Assembly: GCA_016703745.1 (NCBI GenBank)
Contig: JADJBK010000006.1
Location: forward strand, 1,612,001 to 1,676,000
Reading direction: 5' to 3'
Source of the DNA: Nitrosomonas sp.
GTDB taxonomy: Bacteria; Pseudomonadota; Gammaproteobacteria; Burkholderiales; Nitrosomonadaceae
Length of the DNA stretch: 64,000 bases
Shown: one piece after another, positions 47,717 to 55,888 of the stretch
Numbering within the stretch: position 1 is the first letter of the stretch
How the letters are laid out: each line of letters starts with the position of its first letter
Notes under the pieces: model-generated
Database searches by the model: none
The model's input: the letters and a program-made list of their open reading frames with translations, nothing else
What the model was told of the DNA's origin: nothing
Made by a program: the position numbers and the translations under genes

Positions 47717-49108
47717 TCAACCACGCAGAATATGCAGCAGCGCGTTGAAATCCCGGCTGATAGTCGGGTCAGACAGGCGTAATTCCATGATTTTACGATG
47801 TGCGTGTAATACAGTGGTGTGATCCCTTCCACCGAAGGCTTCGCCGATATCCGGTAAACTCATCTGGGTCAGCTCCTTGGCAACTGCCATGGCAATCTGA
47901 CGGGGACGGGCAATAATCCGGGTACGTTTTTTGGAGAACATATCGGTAAGTTTGATTTTGTAATACTCTGCTACGGTTTTCTGGATATTTTCAATTGAAA
48001 TATGCCGGTTTTGAACCGCCAGCAAATCCTTCAACGCTTCTTTGGCAAGTTCCAGGGAAATAGGCAGGTTGGTGAAACAGGAATAGGCCAACACACGTTT
48101 CAGCGCTCCCTCTAACTCTCGAACATTGGAGCGAATATATTTGGCAATGAAAAAAGCCGTATTTTCGTCGAGCTTCATTTTCTCGGCTTGCGCTTTTTTC
48201 AATAGGATTGCCACCCGCATTTCCAGTTCGGGTGGCTCGATGGCGACGGTTAGTCCCCAGCCAAATCTTGAGACCAGCCGCTCTTCCATCCCACTGATTT
48301 CTTTAGGGTAACAATCAGAAGTGATAATGACTTGTTTATGAGCTTCTACAAGCGCGTTAAACGCATAAAAGAATTCTTCCTGGGTGCGGTTTTTTCCGCT
48401 GAAAAACTGGACATCATCTACCAGGAGTAAATCCAGGGAATGATAATAAGACTTGAATTTATCAAATGATTTGTGTTGATAAGCACTGACCACATCCGAA
48501 ACATATTTTTCAGCATGGACATAACGTATTTTGGCAGCCGGGTTCGAATGTAATATCTCGTTTCCGATCGCATGGAGTAAATGAGTTTTCCCTAATCCCA
48601 CACCACCATAAATAAACAAGGGGTTGTAGGCAATGCCGGGGCGTTCCGCAACCTGTAATGCTCCTGCACGCGCCAGCTGATTGGCCTTGCCAGTGACCAG
48701 TGTCTCAAAATTGAAATTAGGGTTCAGACAACTGCCATCCGTTTTTTTGATTACATTAGCGGGAGATTTACGGTTAGCTTTTACTCCGTTAATTTTTTTT
48801 ATTTTTGTGTGGTCCGATACCGGATCGGGTTTAATTTCAGGCTGATCCTTGTTGCTTTCGTCCAGAACAAGCTTGAGTAAAATTTCCTGGCAGAAATATT
48901 GCTGCGCGATTTGTTCGATACGATTCATAAAATTATCACGGACCCATTGCTGAACAAAACGATTAGGTGAGATCAGTATCAGGGTATTTTCATCTTCCAG
49001 CGAGGTTTCCAGCCGCAATGGTTTGATCCAGGTATTAAATTGCTGGCCATTTAATTCCTGATCAAACTGTGCCAGACAATCGTGCCAGAAGGGTTCTATT
49101 TTCAGCAT
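47717..49108 (-). CDS. dnaA: Chromosomal replication initiator DnaA
   Basis: 463 aa AAA+ initiator. Domain I at the N-terminus (LKIEPFWHDCLAQFDQELNG) and a variable domain II of Lys/Asp/Pro-rich sequence (about 80-130) precede domain III. This has Walker A IYGGVGLGKTHLLHAIGNEI (168-175 core), Walker B LDLLLVDDVQFFSGK and sensor region RLVSRFGWGLTVAIEPP. Domain IV carries the DnaA signature EAFGGRDHTTVLHAHRKI for box recognition. Transcribed leftward into dnaN and gyrB. Confidence 0.98.
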   Translation of the reverse strand: MLKIEPFWHDCLAQFDQELNGQQFNTWIKPLRLETSLEDENTLILISPNRFVQQWVRDNFMNRIEQIAQQYFCQEILLKLVLDESNKDQPEIKPDPVSDHTKIKKINGVKANRKSPANVIKKTDGSCLNPNFNFETLVTGKANQLARAGALQVAERPGIAYNPLFIYGGVGLGKTHLLHAIGNEILHSNPAAKIRYVHAEKYVSDVVSAYQHKSFDKFKSYYHSLDLLLVDDVQFFSGKNRTQEEFFYAFNALVEAHKQVIITSDCYPKEISGMEERLVSRFGWGLTVAIEPPELEMRVAILLKKAQAEKMKLDENTAFFIAKYIRSNVRELEGALKRVLAYSCFTNLPISLELAKEALKDLLAVQNRHISIENIQKTVAEYYKIKLTDMFSKKRTRIIARPRQIAMAVAKELTQMSLPDIGEAFGGRDHTTVLHAHRKIMELRLSDPTISRDFNALLHILRG

Positions 49109-49511
49109 AAATTTTTTTACGTATGGCTTATTGCGAACAGTTATAGCGATAACAAGTTATAACTATTTTATGGTTATGCTAAAACCAGCATTTAATACAA
49201 ATTGGTTTGATGTGAGCAGGCCGAAAAAGGGGATCGGGTTAAATAAATACATCACCGGAATTGCCTGGTCACAGCTTACAGGTTTTGACAGGTAGCGGTA
49301 GTATAATAAAGTTTCCCTGCCAGGGTGGGTGGAATATCAGGTTGAATTTTTTCTGAAAAGGTAACGGTTAGACTCGTTATAAATACTCGAATTTTCCGTG
49401 TACCAGTTATCAACGTCAACGTGTATGGCAGGCGGATTTTCAACTGACAGCGGTATTGCCAATTCAAACAAATTTAACCATAAGTCAACTGTCCCACCAA
49501 AAATTTACCGG
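49109..49511. promoter_or_regulatory. Divergent intergenic region, dnaA and glycosyltransferase
   Basis: About 400 bp with no supported gene. The stretch after dnaA (49130-49180) is AT-rich with GTTATAGCG/AACAAGTTATAAC repeats but no perfect DnaA box. The open frame before 49512 (from 49398) has no family similarity and is treated as leader. The usual neighbour rpmH is absent here. Confidence 0.45.
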
Positions 49512-50423
49512 ATGAACCTGAATTATCAAGTCCCGATCACTGCTTTAATCGTAAACTACAACGCCGGAGAATTACTGGTTGATTGTGCCCTGGCTCTGTC
49601 AACACAAGTAGGGCAAATTATCGTTGTGGATAATGCTTCGACAGATACGAGTCTTGCCAGACTCAACGATGCGTTTCTTAATGACCGCCGACTTAACATT
49701 ATTTCCTTGCAAAAAAATGTAGGCTTTGCAGCAGGTTGTAACCTGGGTATGCGCGAGGCCATATTACCCTATATACTTTTCATCAATCCGGACAGTCTGA
49801 TCAGTCCAGGTGCTGTAGAGCGACTGAAACAGGTTATCGAGTCAGATCCGCAGACAGGTATGGTGGGTGGTCGCCTGCTCAATCCTGATGGTAGTGAGCA
49901 GGGGGGCAGCCGCCGCGCGATGCCCACGCCATGGCGCGCGTTTGTCAGAGCAACAGGTCTGCATCGCTTTGCTCCCTGCTTTCCAGCACTTTTGTTTGAT
50001 TTTCATTTACACCGGCAGCCACTGCCGAATCACCCCATTGAAGTGGAAGCAATCTCCGGGGCATTGATGTTGGTTCGTCGGCAGGCGATCGATGTAGTAG
50101 GTAATTGGGATGAAGGGTATTTTCTGCATTGTGAAGATCTGGACTGGTGTATGCGATTTCGGCAGAAAAACTGGAAAATCCTGTTTGTGCCGGATGTGTC
50201 AGTATTGCATTTTCAGGGAGCTTGTAGTCATGCACGTCCTTTTTTCGTTGCCTGGCATAAACACAGGGGGATGCTGCGTTTTTACCGAAAATTTTTTTTG
50301 AATCGCTATCCTGTTGTACTGACTTGGCTAGTGGCCACCGGGGTGTGGATGCGTTTTGGCATGGTTGTGCTTTATCATGCCGGTGCGAGCTTATTAAAAT
50401 CAGCAGGTTTTCATCGTGAATAA
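49512..50423 (+). CDS. Family 2 glycosyltransferase
   Basis: GT-A-fold glycosyltransferase, rhamnosyltransferase-like. From ATG 49512 it reads NYQVPITALIVNYNAGELLV, the normal family start. Further motifs: QIIVVDNASTDTSLARLND, GFAAGCNLGMREA, LFINPDSLISPGAVERL (DxD-type Asp region), GALMLVRRQAIDVVGNWDEG, FFLHCEDLDWCMRFRQ-type stretch. The C-terminus is hydrophobic (PVVLTWLVATGVWMRFGMVV), suggesting membrane association. 303 aa. The longer frame from 49398 is rejected for lack of homology. The next gene overlaps by 8 bp. Confidence 0.85.
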   Translation: MNLNYQVPITALIVNYNAGELLVDCALALSTQVGQIIVVDNASTDTSLARLNDAFLNDRRLNIISLQKNVGFAAGCNLGMREAILPYILFINPDSLISPGAVERLKQVIESDPQTGMVGGRLLNPDGSEQGGSRRAMPTPWRAFVRATGLHRFAPCFPALLFDFHLHRQPLPNHPIEVEAISGALMLVRRQAIDVVGNWDEGYFLHCEDLDWCMRFRQKNWKILFVPDVSVLHFQGACSHARPFFVAWHKHRGMLRFYRKFFLNRYPVVLTWLVATGVWMRFGMVVLYHAGASLLKSAGFHRE

Positions 50424-51297
50424 ACGATCTGCCGGTGTAATCGGTGCAACCAGTTTTGTCGGTGAGTCTCTGGTGAGCGAATTGCTGAAAAATGACTGGC
50501 AGGTTGTGGCGTATACACGCCGCAATGTGGAAACCTTTTTTCAGGAACAACAAGCGGCCGTTTCATGGCGACAGATTCATCCAGAAAATATTGACAGGGA
50601 TGATGACGCAGGAATCACAGATTGGTTTTATCTCGCGCCAATCTGGACATTGCCGGAAAAATTTGACTGGCTGATTGCCCAAGGGGTGCGCCGAATAGTG
50701 GTGTTGTCCTCCACCAGTGTGTTGACCAAAAGTCAGTCCACTGATAGCAGCGAGCAAATATTGGCTCATCAGCTGGCGGAAGGTGAATCCCGTCTTGGGG
50801 ATTGGGCGAAACAGCAGGGCGTGAGCTGGACAATCTTGCGACCCACCTTGATTTACGGTCAGGGGCGGGATCAAAATATCATGCAGATTGTCCGTTTCAT
50901 TCGCCGATTCGGTTTCTTCCCGTTGCCTGGCCAGGCAACGGGGTTGCGGCAACCGGTTCATGTGGAAGATGTCGCCCGTGCGTGTCTGGCTGCTTTATTA
51001 TCCGGGCAGACAATCAATCAGGTTTACAATATCGCCGGTAGTGAGACGCTTGCCTATCACCGTATGGTAGAAAAGATTTTCGCCGCGATGGAACGAACAC
51101 CGCGATTGCTTTTTTTCCCGGAATGGCTGATACACGCTGTTGTGAAGATGGTGAGAATGTTACCGCGCTTTCGGCATATCACTCCAGGCATGATTGACAG
51201 AATGAATCAGGATTTGGTATTTGATTATTCAGCTGCTATTCATGACTTTAGCTATACTCCCGGTCCTTTTACCTTAAATAAGAAAGAGTTGTGTTGA
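50416..51297 (+). CDS. NAD(P)-dependent epimerase/dehydratase-like protein
   Basis: Extended short-chain dehydrogenase, 293 aa. The N-terminal Rossmann motif GVIGATSFVGESLVSELLKN begins right after a GTG start at 50416. VVLSSTSVLTKSQSTDS, ILRPTLIYGQGRDQNIMQIV and QPVHVEDVARACLAALL follow the atypical SDR/UDP-glucose-epimerase-like pattern; the active-site Tyr-x3-Lys is not evident, as in atypical SDR subfamilies. Overlap with the glycosyltransferase indicates joint translation in a surface-sugar pathway. The substrate is unknown. Confidence 0.78.
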   Translation: MNKRSAGVIGATSFVGESLVSELLKNDWQVVAYTRRNVETFFQEQQAAVSWRQIHPENIDRDDDAGITDWFYLAPIWTLPEKFDWLIAQGVRRIVVLSSTSVLTKSQSTDSSEQILAHQLAEGESRLGDWAKQQGVSWTILRPTLIYGQGRDQNIMQIVRFIRRFGFFPLPGQATGLRQPVHVEDVARACLAALLSGQTINQVYNIAGSETLAYHRMVEKIFAAMERTPRLLFFPEWLIHAVVKMVRMLPRFRHITPGMIDRMNQDLVFDYSAAIHDFSYTPGPFTLNKKELC

Positions 51298-51393
51298 TAA
51301 CGAACGATTTTCCAGCAAAATTTTGCTTTGTATTGAAAAAGTCGTGCTTGATTGAATCATATGGTCGCGCTGTTTTACCGATGGGGGGGGGCT

Positions 51394-53169
51394 ATGGCTA
51401 GTCTGCCATTACCAAAAAACAGCCAATCGCCACAAAGCGAGCTGGCGCAGATTCTGGCCAGCTTTAAACGGGCATTCCGGACAGTGGGCGTGTTTAGTGC
51501 AGTTATCAATTTACTGATGCTGATGCCCGCGCTCTATATGCTGCAGCTCTATGACAGCGTGCTGACCAGCCGTAATGAGATGACGCTGCTGATGCTGACA
51601 CTGATTATGCTGGGCGCCTATATTTTTATGGGGGCGCTGGAATATGTGCGCAGTTTTGTGTTGATCCGCATTGGTGCACAATTTGACATGAAGCTGAACC
51701 GGCGGGTGTATACCGCCGCTTTTGAGCAAAACCTGCGACAGGCCAATGGTAATGCCGGTCAGGCGCTACAGGATTTGACCAACCTGCGGCAGTTTCTGAC
51801 CGGTAATGCCCTGTTTGCCTTTTTTGACGCGCCCTGGTTTCCGGTTTATCTGTTAGTAATTTTTCTGTTCAATGTCTGGCTGGGCTTATTTGCCCTGTTT
51901 GGTACCGCGTTGCTGGTATTGCTGGCTTTTCTCAATGAACGGCTCTCGCATAAACCGCTGGCGGAAGCCAATTCTCTTGCGGTCGCATCGTCTGCTCTGG
52001 CAAATAACAATCTGCGCAATGCCGAGGTGATTGAAGCCATGGGCATGTTGCCTAATCTGCAGACACGCTGGTATGAACTGCATCGCCGCTTTCTGAATCT
52101 GCAGGCGCAGGCAAGTGAAAAATCCGGCACGATTACGGCGATTAGCAAGGCGGTCGCGGTCGCATTGCAATCGATTATGTTGGGATTGGGCGCGTTGCTG
52201 GTGCTGGAAGACAGCATTTCTCCCGGGATGATGATTGCCGGCTCTATTCTGCTGGGTAAAGCCATCGGCCCGGTGCAGCTACTGATTAGTGTCTGGCGGC
52301 AATTTGGACAGACGCGCAGTGCTTATGAGCGTTTGTCCAAATTACTGACTGAAAACCCGCTGCGGCAGGCCGGTATGGCGCTACCCAGGCCGGAAGGACG
52401 AGTTTCGGTAGAAAATATTATGGCCGCCCCTCCGGGATCAAAGGTTGCGGTGATCAAGGGCTTGAGTTTTGCGATTGCGCCCGGTGAGGTGCTGGGCGTG
52501 ATCGGGCCGAGTGGTTCGGGAAAATCAACACTGGCACGGTTGCTGGTGGGCGTGTGGCCTGCAGCGAGCGGCAAGGTGCGACTGGATGGGGCGGATGTCT
52601 ATCAATGGAACAAGGACGAGCTCGGCGCATTCATTGGCTATCTGCCACAGGATATCGAACTGTTTGCCGGCACCATCAGTGAAAATATTGCCCGTTTTGG
52701 CGAGATTGACGCAGACAAGGTAATCCTGGCAACTAAACGCGCTGGCGTGCATGAAATGATTCTGACTATGCCCAAAGGATACGATACGCTGCTGGGGGAT
52801 GGGGGGGGTGGCCTGTCCGGTGGGCAAAAACAGCGTATTGGCCTGGCACGCGCCATGTATGGTGATCCCTCGCTGATCGTACTGGATGAACCCAACTCTA
52901 ATCTGGATGATATCGGTGAGCAGGCGCTACTGATGGGGATTCTCGATTTGCGTAAAAGAGGTAAAACCATCGTGGTGATTACACATCGAACGCGAATTTT
53001 GTCGGCGACAACCAAATTGCTGTTACTGCAGGATGGCATGGCCAAATTATTTGGCCCAACCGATCAGGTCATGGCTGCTCTGACAGAGCAACATAAGCAA
53101 CAGCAGGCGGCACAACAACCCGCCTCCCCGCCCGGCACCCCCGGAATACTGACGAATACCGCTAACTGA
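51394..53169 (+). CDS. Type I secretion ABC transporter (PrtD-like)
   Basis: Inner-membrane exporter with fused permease and ATPase. The permease starts with RAFRTVGVFSAVINLLMLMP, ALYMLQLYDSVLTSRNEMTL, the PrtD pattern. The ATPase has Walker A IGPSGSGKSTLARLLVGVWP, the signature GGGGLSGGQKQRIGLARAMY, Walker B LIVLDEPNSNLDD and H-loop VVITHRTRI. The tail is Gln/Ala/Pro-rich. Frames also open at 51352 (TTG) and 51361 (ATG), but MASLPLPKNSQSPQ at 51394 best fits family length. A run of nine G (51383-51391) lies just before this ATG. Followed 19 bp later by the HlyD-type gene. Confidence 0.88.
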   Translation: MASLPLPKNSQSPQSELAQILASFKRAFRTVGVFSAVINLLMLMPALYMLQLYDSVLTSRNEMTLLMLTLIMLGAYIFMGALEYVRSFVLIRIGAQFDMKLNRRVYTAAFEQNLRQANGNAGQALQDLTNLRQFLTGNALFAFFDAPWFPVYLLVIFLFNVWLGLFALFGTALLVLLAFLNERLSHKPLAEANSLAVASSALANNNLRNAEVIEAMGMLPNLQTRWYELHRRFLNLQAQASEKSGTITAISKAVAVALQSIMLGLGALLVLEDSISPGMMIAGSILLGKAIGPVQLLISVWRQFGQTRSAYERLSKLLTENPLRQAGMALPRPEGRVSVENIMAAPPGSKVAVIKGLSFAIAPGEVLGVIGPSGSGKSTLARLLVGVWPAASGKVRLDGADVYQWNKDELGAFIGYLPQDIELFAGTISENIARFGEIDADKVILATKRAGVHEMILTMPKGYDTLLGDGGGGLSGGQKQRIGLARAMYGDPSLIVLDEPNSNLDDIGEQALLMGILDLRKRGKTIVVITHRTRILSATTKLLLLQDGMAKLFGPTDQVMAALTEQHKQQQAAQQPASPPGTPGILTNTAN

Positions 53170-53188
53170 GTGCAGAAGGTGCAAGTCA

Positions 53189-54526
53189 ATGGAAATTAAT
53201 AAAGTGAATGATCAATCTCCCGCGCAGTTACCGGTTCAGGTCGATACCGATGAAACCAGTCATGCCCGTCTCGGTTGGTTGATTGTCCTGGTCGGCGTGG
53301 GGGGATTTTTGTTATGGGCGACTTTTGCGCCCCTGGACAAGGGAGTACCGCTGTCTGGTTCGGTGATCGTATCAACCAACCGCAAGGCGGTACAACATCA
53401 GACAGGTGGAATTATTGATGAGATTCTGGTCAAGGAAAGTGAAAAAGTATTGGCTGGACAACATCTGGTAAAAATGAACGATGTTCAGGTCAAGGCACAG
53501 GCAGAAATTACCCGCGCACAATTGATTACCGCGCGCGCGGTGGAAGCCCGCCTGATTGCCGAGCGCGATAATCGCACCACCATTGTCTTTCCTGTGTACC
53601 TGTTAGAAAACCAGCACGATCCACGCGTAGCGGAAGTAGTCGCACTGCAGAATCAATTATTTACCTCACGGCAATCTGTCGTAAAGCATGATCTGGCAGC
53701 GATCCATGAAAATATCGCAGGTTTGAAAGGACAGTTAAGCGGCCTCAACGCTTCCCGCAGCAGTAAACAACAGCAACTCGGGTTTCTGCAGGAACAGCTG
53801 GAAAATATGCTGGCGCTGGCCGGTGAGGGTTTCGTGCCGCGTAACCGCGTGTTGGAACTGGAACGTGCGCGTGCCCAGTTGATGGGGGAAATGTCTGAAG
53901 ATGTGGGAAATATAGGCCGGATTCAGCGGCAAATCGCTGAACTGGAACTGCGTCGCGTGCAGCGAGTGGAAGAATACCAGGGCGAAGTGCGCCAGCAACT
54001 GACCGACATTCAGCGTGAAGCGCAGGCATTACAAAGTCGCTTGATCGCACAGGATTTTGAACTGGATAATGCACTGGTTCGAGCTCCGGTGGATGGATTC
54101 GTGGCGGGGATAAGCGTGTTTACACAAGGTGGCGTGGTTGCTCCCGGCGCGCGCATGATGGATATTATTCCCAGTGAAGATGTGCTGGTGGTCGAAGGAC
54201 AGATTCCGGTGCATCTGATCGACCGGGTGCATGCGGGCCTGGAAGTGGATCTGATCTTTTCTGCATTTAATCAGAACAAAACCCCGCATATTCTGGGAGA
54301 GGTGACTCAGGTATCAGCGGATCGTTTTACGGATGAACAGACCGGCATTCCGTATTACATGATGAAAGCACAGGTCAAGTCCGAGAGCATGGCCTTGCTG
54401 GCCAAGCATCAGATCCGCGCCGGCATGCCGGTGGAAATATTTGTCAAGACCGGTGAGCGTTCCTTGATGAATTATCTGTTGAAACCGATTCTGGACAGAA
54501 TCCACACCTCACTGAGCGAAGACTAG
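53189..54526 (+). CDS. HlyD/PrtE-family membrane fusion protein
   Basis: Periplasmic adaptor linking the ABC exporter to the outer-membrane channel. An N-terminal membrane anchor (LGWLIVLVGVGGFLLWATFA, about 28-50) is followed by VPLSGSVIVSTNRKAVQHQT and GGIIDEILVKESEKVLAGQH (lipoyl-type half), a long coiled-coil hairpin (about 100-290, many Gln/Glu/Leu), the second half LVRAPVDGFVAGISVFTQGG, and a beta-barrel with GMPVEIFVKTGERSLMNYLL at the C-terminus, the family signature. 445 aa. A GAAGG site upstream supports the ATG. Confidence 0.92.
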   Translation: MEINKVNDQSPAQLPVQVDTDETSHARLGWLIVLVGVGGFLLWATFAPLDKGVPLSGSVIVSTNRKAVQHQTGGIIDEILVKESEKVLAGQHLVKMNDVQVKAQAEITRAQLITARAVEARLIAERDNRTTIVFPVYLLENQHDPRVAEVVALQNQLFTSRQSVVKHDLAAIHENIAGLKGQLSGLNASRSSKQQQLGFLQEQLENMLALAGEGFVPRNRVLELERARAQLMGEMSEDVGNIGRIQRQIAELELRRVQRVEEYQGEVRQQLTDIQREAQALQSRLIAQDFELDNALVRAPVDGFVAGISVFTQGGVVAPGARMMDIIPSEDVLVVEGQIPVHLIDRVHAGLEVDLIFSAFNQNKTPHILGEVTQVSADRFTDEQTGIPYYMMKAQVKSESMALLAKHQIRAGMPVEIFVKTGERSLMNYLLKPILDRIHTSLSED

Positions 54527-54528
54527 TT

Positions 54529-55857
54529 GTGCGATTGAGTTTGCCAAAATATAAAATAATGCTGGCTCTGTGGCTGTTGCCACTGGGTAGTGCGTATGCC
54601 GTTGATTTGCTGCAAGCTTATGAACTTGCTTTGATCAATGATCCCGTTTTTCGATCAGCTATACACGAAAATGAAGCCGGGCAACAAAATGAAAAAATTG
54701 GTTTGTCAGGCTTGCTGCCCAGTCTGACGTTGACCCATACACAGGGGATTAATCGCGGAACCCTGAGTCAGGGTGGAATCAGCGCCCCACTCAATTTCAA
54801 CAATGAAGTGACCACGCTTGCCTTGCGCCAACCCCTGCTGAATATGGAAGCGGTGGCAAGCTACCGCCAGGGGGTGGCGCGCGCCAACTCCAGTCGGTCC
54901 AAATTTGAAGGTGATGCGGATAGACTGATCGTGCGGTTGACCGAGGTTTATTTCGAGGCACTCCTGGCGAAAGAGCGATTGGCCTTGGCAAAAGCACAAC
55001 GTGATGCGCTGGCGGAGTTGCAGCAGGTGAATACAAACATGTTCAAACGTGGGGAAGGCACCCGTACCGATGTGCTGGAAACCCAATCCCGTTTTGCTCT
55101 GGCGCAGGCGCAGCTGATTGAAACTCAGGATGCCTGGGATGCCGCGCGTCTTGTCCTGTCCGCACTGGTTGGAGAACCGGTTGAACACCTGACCACCCTG
55201 GGTAAAGCTTTTCAGATACAACCCCTCGCTCCTGCTGACTTTGAGAGTTGGCGTGAAATGGCACAAGCGAGAAATGCAGAACTGGTAACGCAGCGTTATC
55301 TGGTGGAAACCAGTAAACAGGAAGTCACACGCAGTCGAGCAGGACATGCACCCAGAGTAGATCTGGTTGCCAGCCTCAGCCGAAATAATTCGGCATCATT
55401 TGTTACGGCGGATCGTGATGCCCGGCTGGCCAGTGTTGGCGTGGAAGTCAATGTTCCCATTTTTGCGGGAGGCCGGGTCAATGCAATCACCAATCAGGCG
55501 CGCGCAAATCTGGCGCGTGCCGAGGCAGAACTGGATGCCATGGCCGATCAGGCCATGCTGGAATTACGCAGACAGTATCAACTGCTGCAAAGTAGTATTT
55601 TGCGGATTCAATCACTGGAAATTGCCGTTGACTCGGCACGTTTGTTGGTAGAAGCGACCGAGAAAAGTATTCGTGGCGGAATTCGTATCAATCTCGATCT
55701 GCTGGATGCGCAAAGTCAGTTCTATGGGGCTCAGGTCAATCTGGCCGAGGCACGCTATAACTATCTGCTTGCCTATTTGCGCTTGCGTTTTCTTGCTGGG
55801 ACGCTGGAGCTGGACGATTTGAGGCAAGTGGCAACCTACTTCGTTGCAGCAGAGTGA
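54529..55857 (+). CDS. TolC-family type I secretion outer membrane protein
   Basis: 442 aa outer-membrane channel of the secretion trio. It starts at GTG 54529, 2 bp after the HlyD stop. A signal peptide IMLALWLLPLGSAYA is followed by VDLLQAYELALINDPVFRSA, the TolC-type opening, and two internally related halves of helical hairpin and strand segments (RVDLVASLSRNNSASFVTAD, VEVNVPIFAGGRVNAITNQA). No secreted RTX or protease substrate is in the window, so the cargo is unknown. Confidence 0.92.
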   Translation: MRLSLPKYKIMLALWLLPLGSAYAVDLLQAYELALINDPVFRSAIHENEAGQQNEKIGLSGLLPSLTLTHTQGINRGTLSQGGISAPLNFNNEVTTLALRQPLLNMEAVASYRQGVARANSSRSKFEGDADRLIVRLTEVYFEALLAKERLALAKAQRDALAELQQVNTNMFKRGEGTRTDVLETQSRFALAQAQLIETQDAWDAARLVLSALVGEPVEHLTTLGKAFQIQPLAPADFESWREMAQARNAELVTQRYLVETSKQEVTRSRAGHAPRVDLVASLSRNNSASFVTADRDARLASVGVEVNVPIFAGGRVNAITNQARANLARAEAELDAMADQAMLELRRQYQLLQSSILRIQSLEIAVDSARLLVEATEKSIRGGIRINLDLLDAQSQFYGAQVNLAEARYNYLLAYLRLRFLAGTLELDDLRQVATYFVAAE

Positions 55858-55875
55858 AGGTTTTGAGCCTTCACT
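55853..55875. terminator. Hairpin at the tolC/metE convergent junction
   Basis: Perfect 8-bp stem AGTGAAGG/CCTTCACT with a 7-base loop, overlapping the TolC-family stop codon and 14 bp from the metE stop. No clear T-run on either side, so it is probably a weak or bidirectional terminator. Confidence 0.5.
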
Positions 55876-55888
55876 CCGGTAGCGTTCC

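Noticed and set aside
49109..49400. Origin of replication upstream of dnaA
   Set aside because: AT-rich in parts but no perfect DnaA box; the dnaA-dnaN gap has two.
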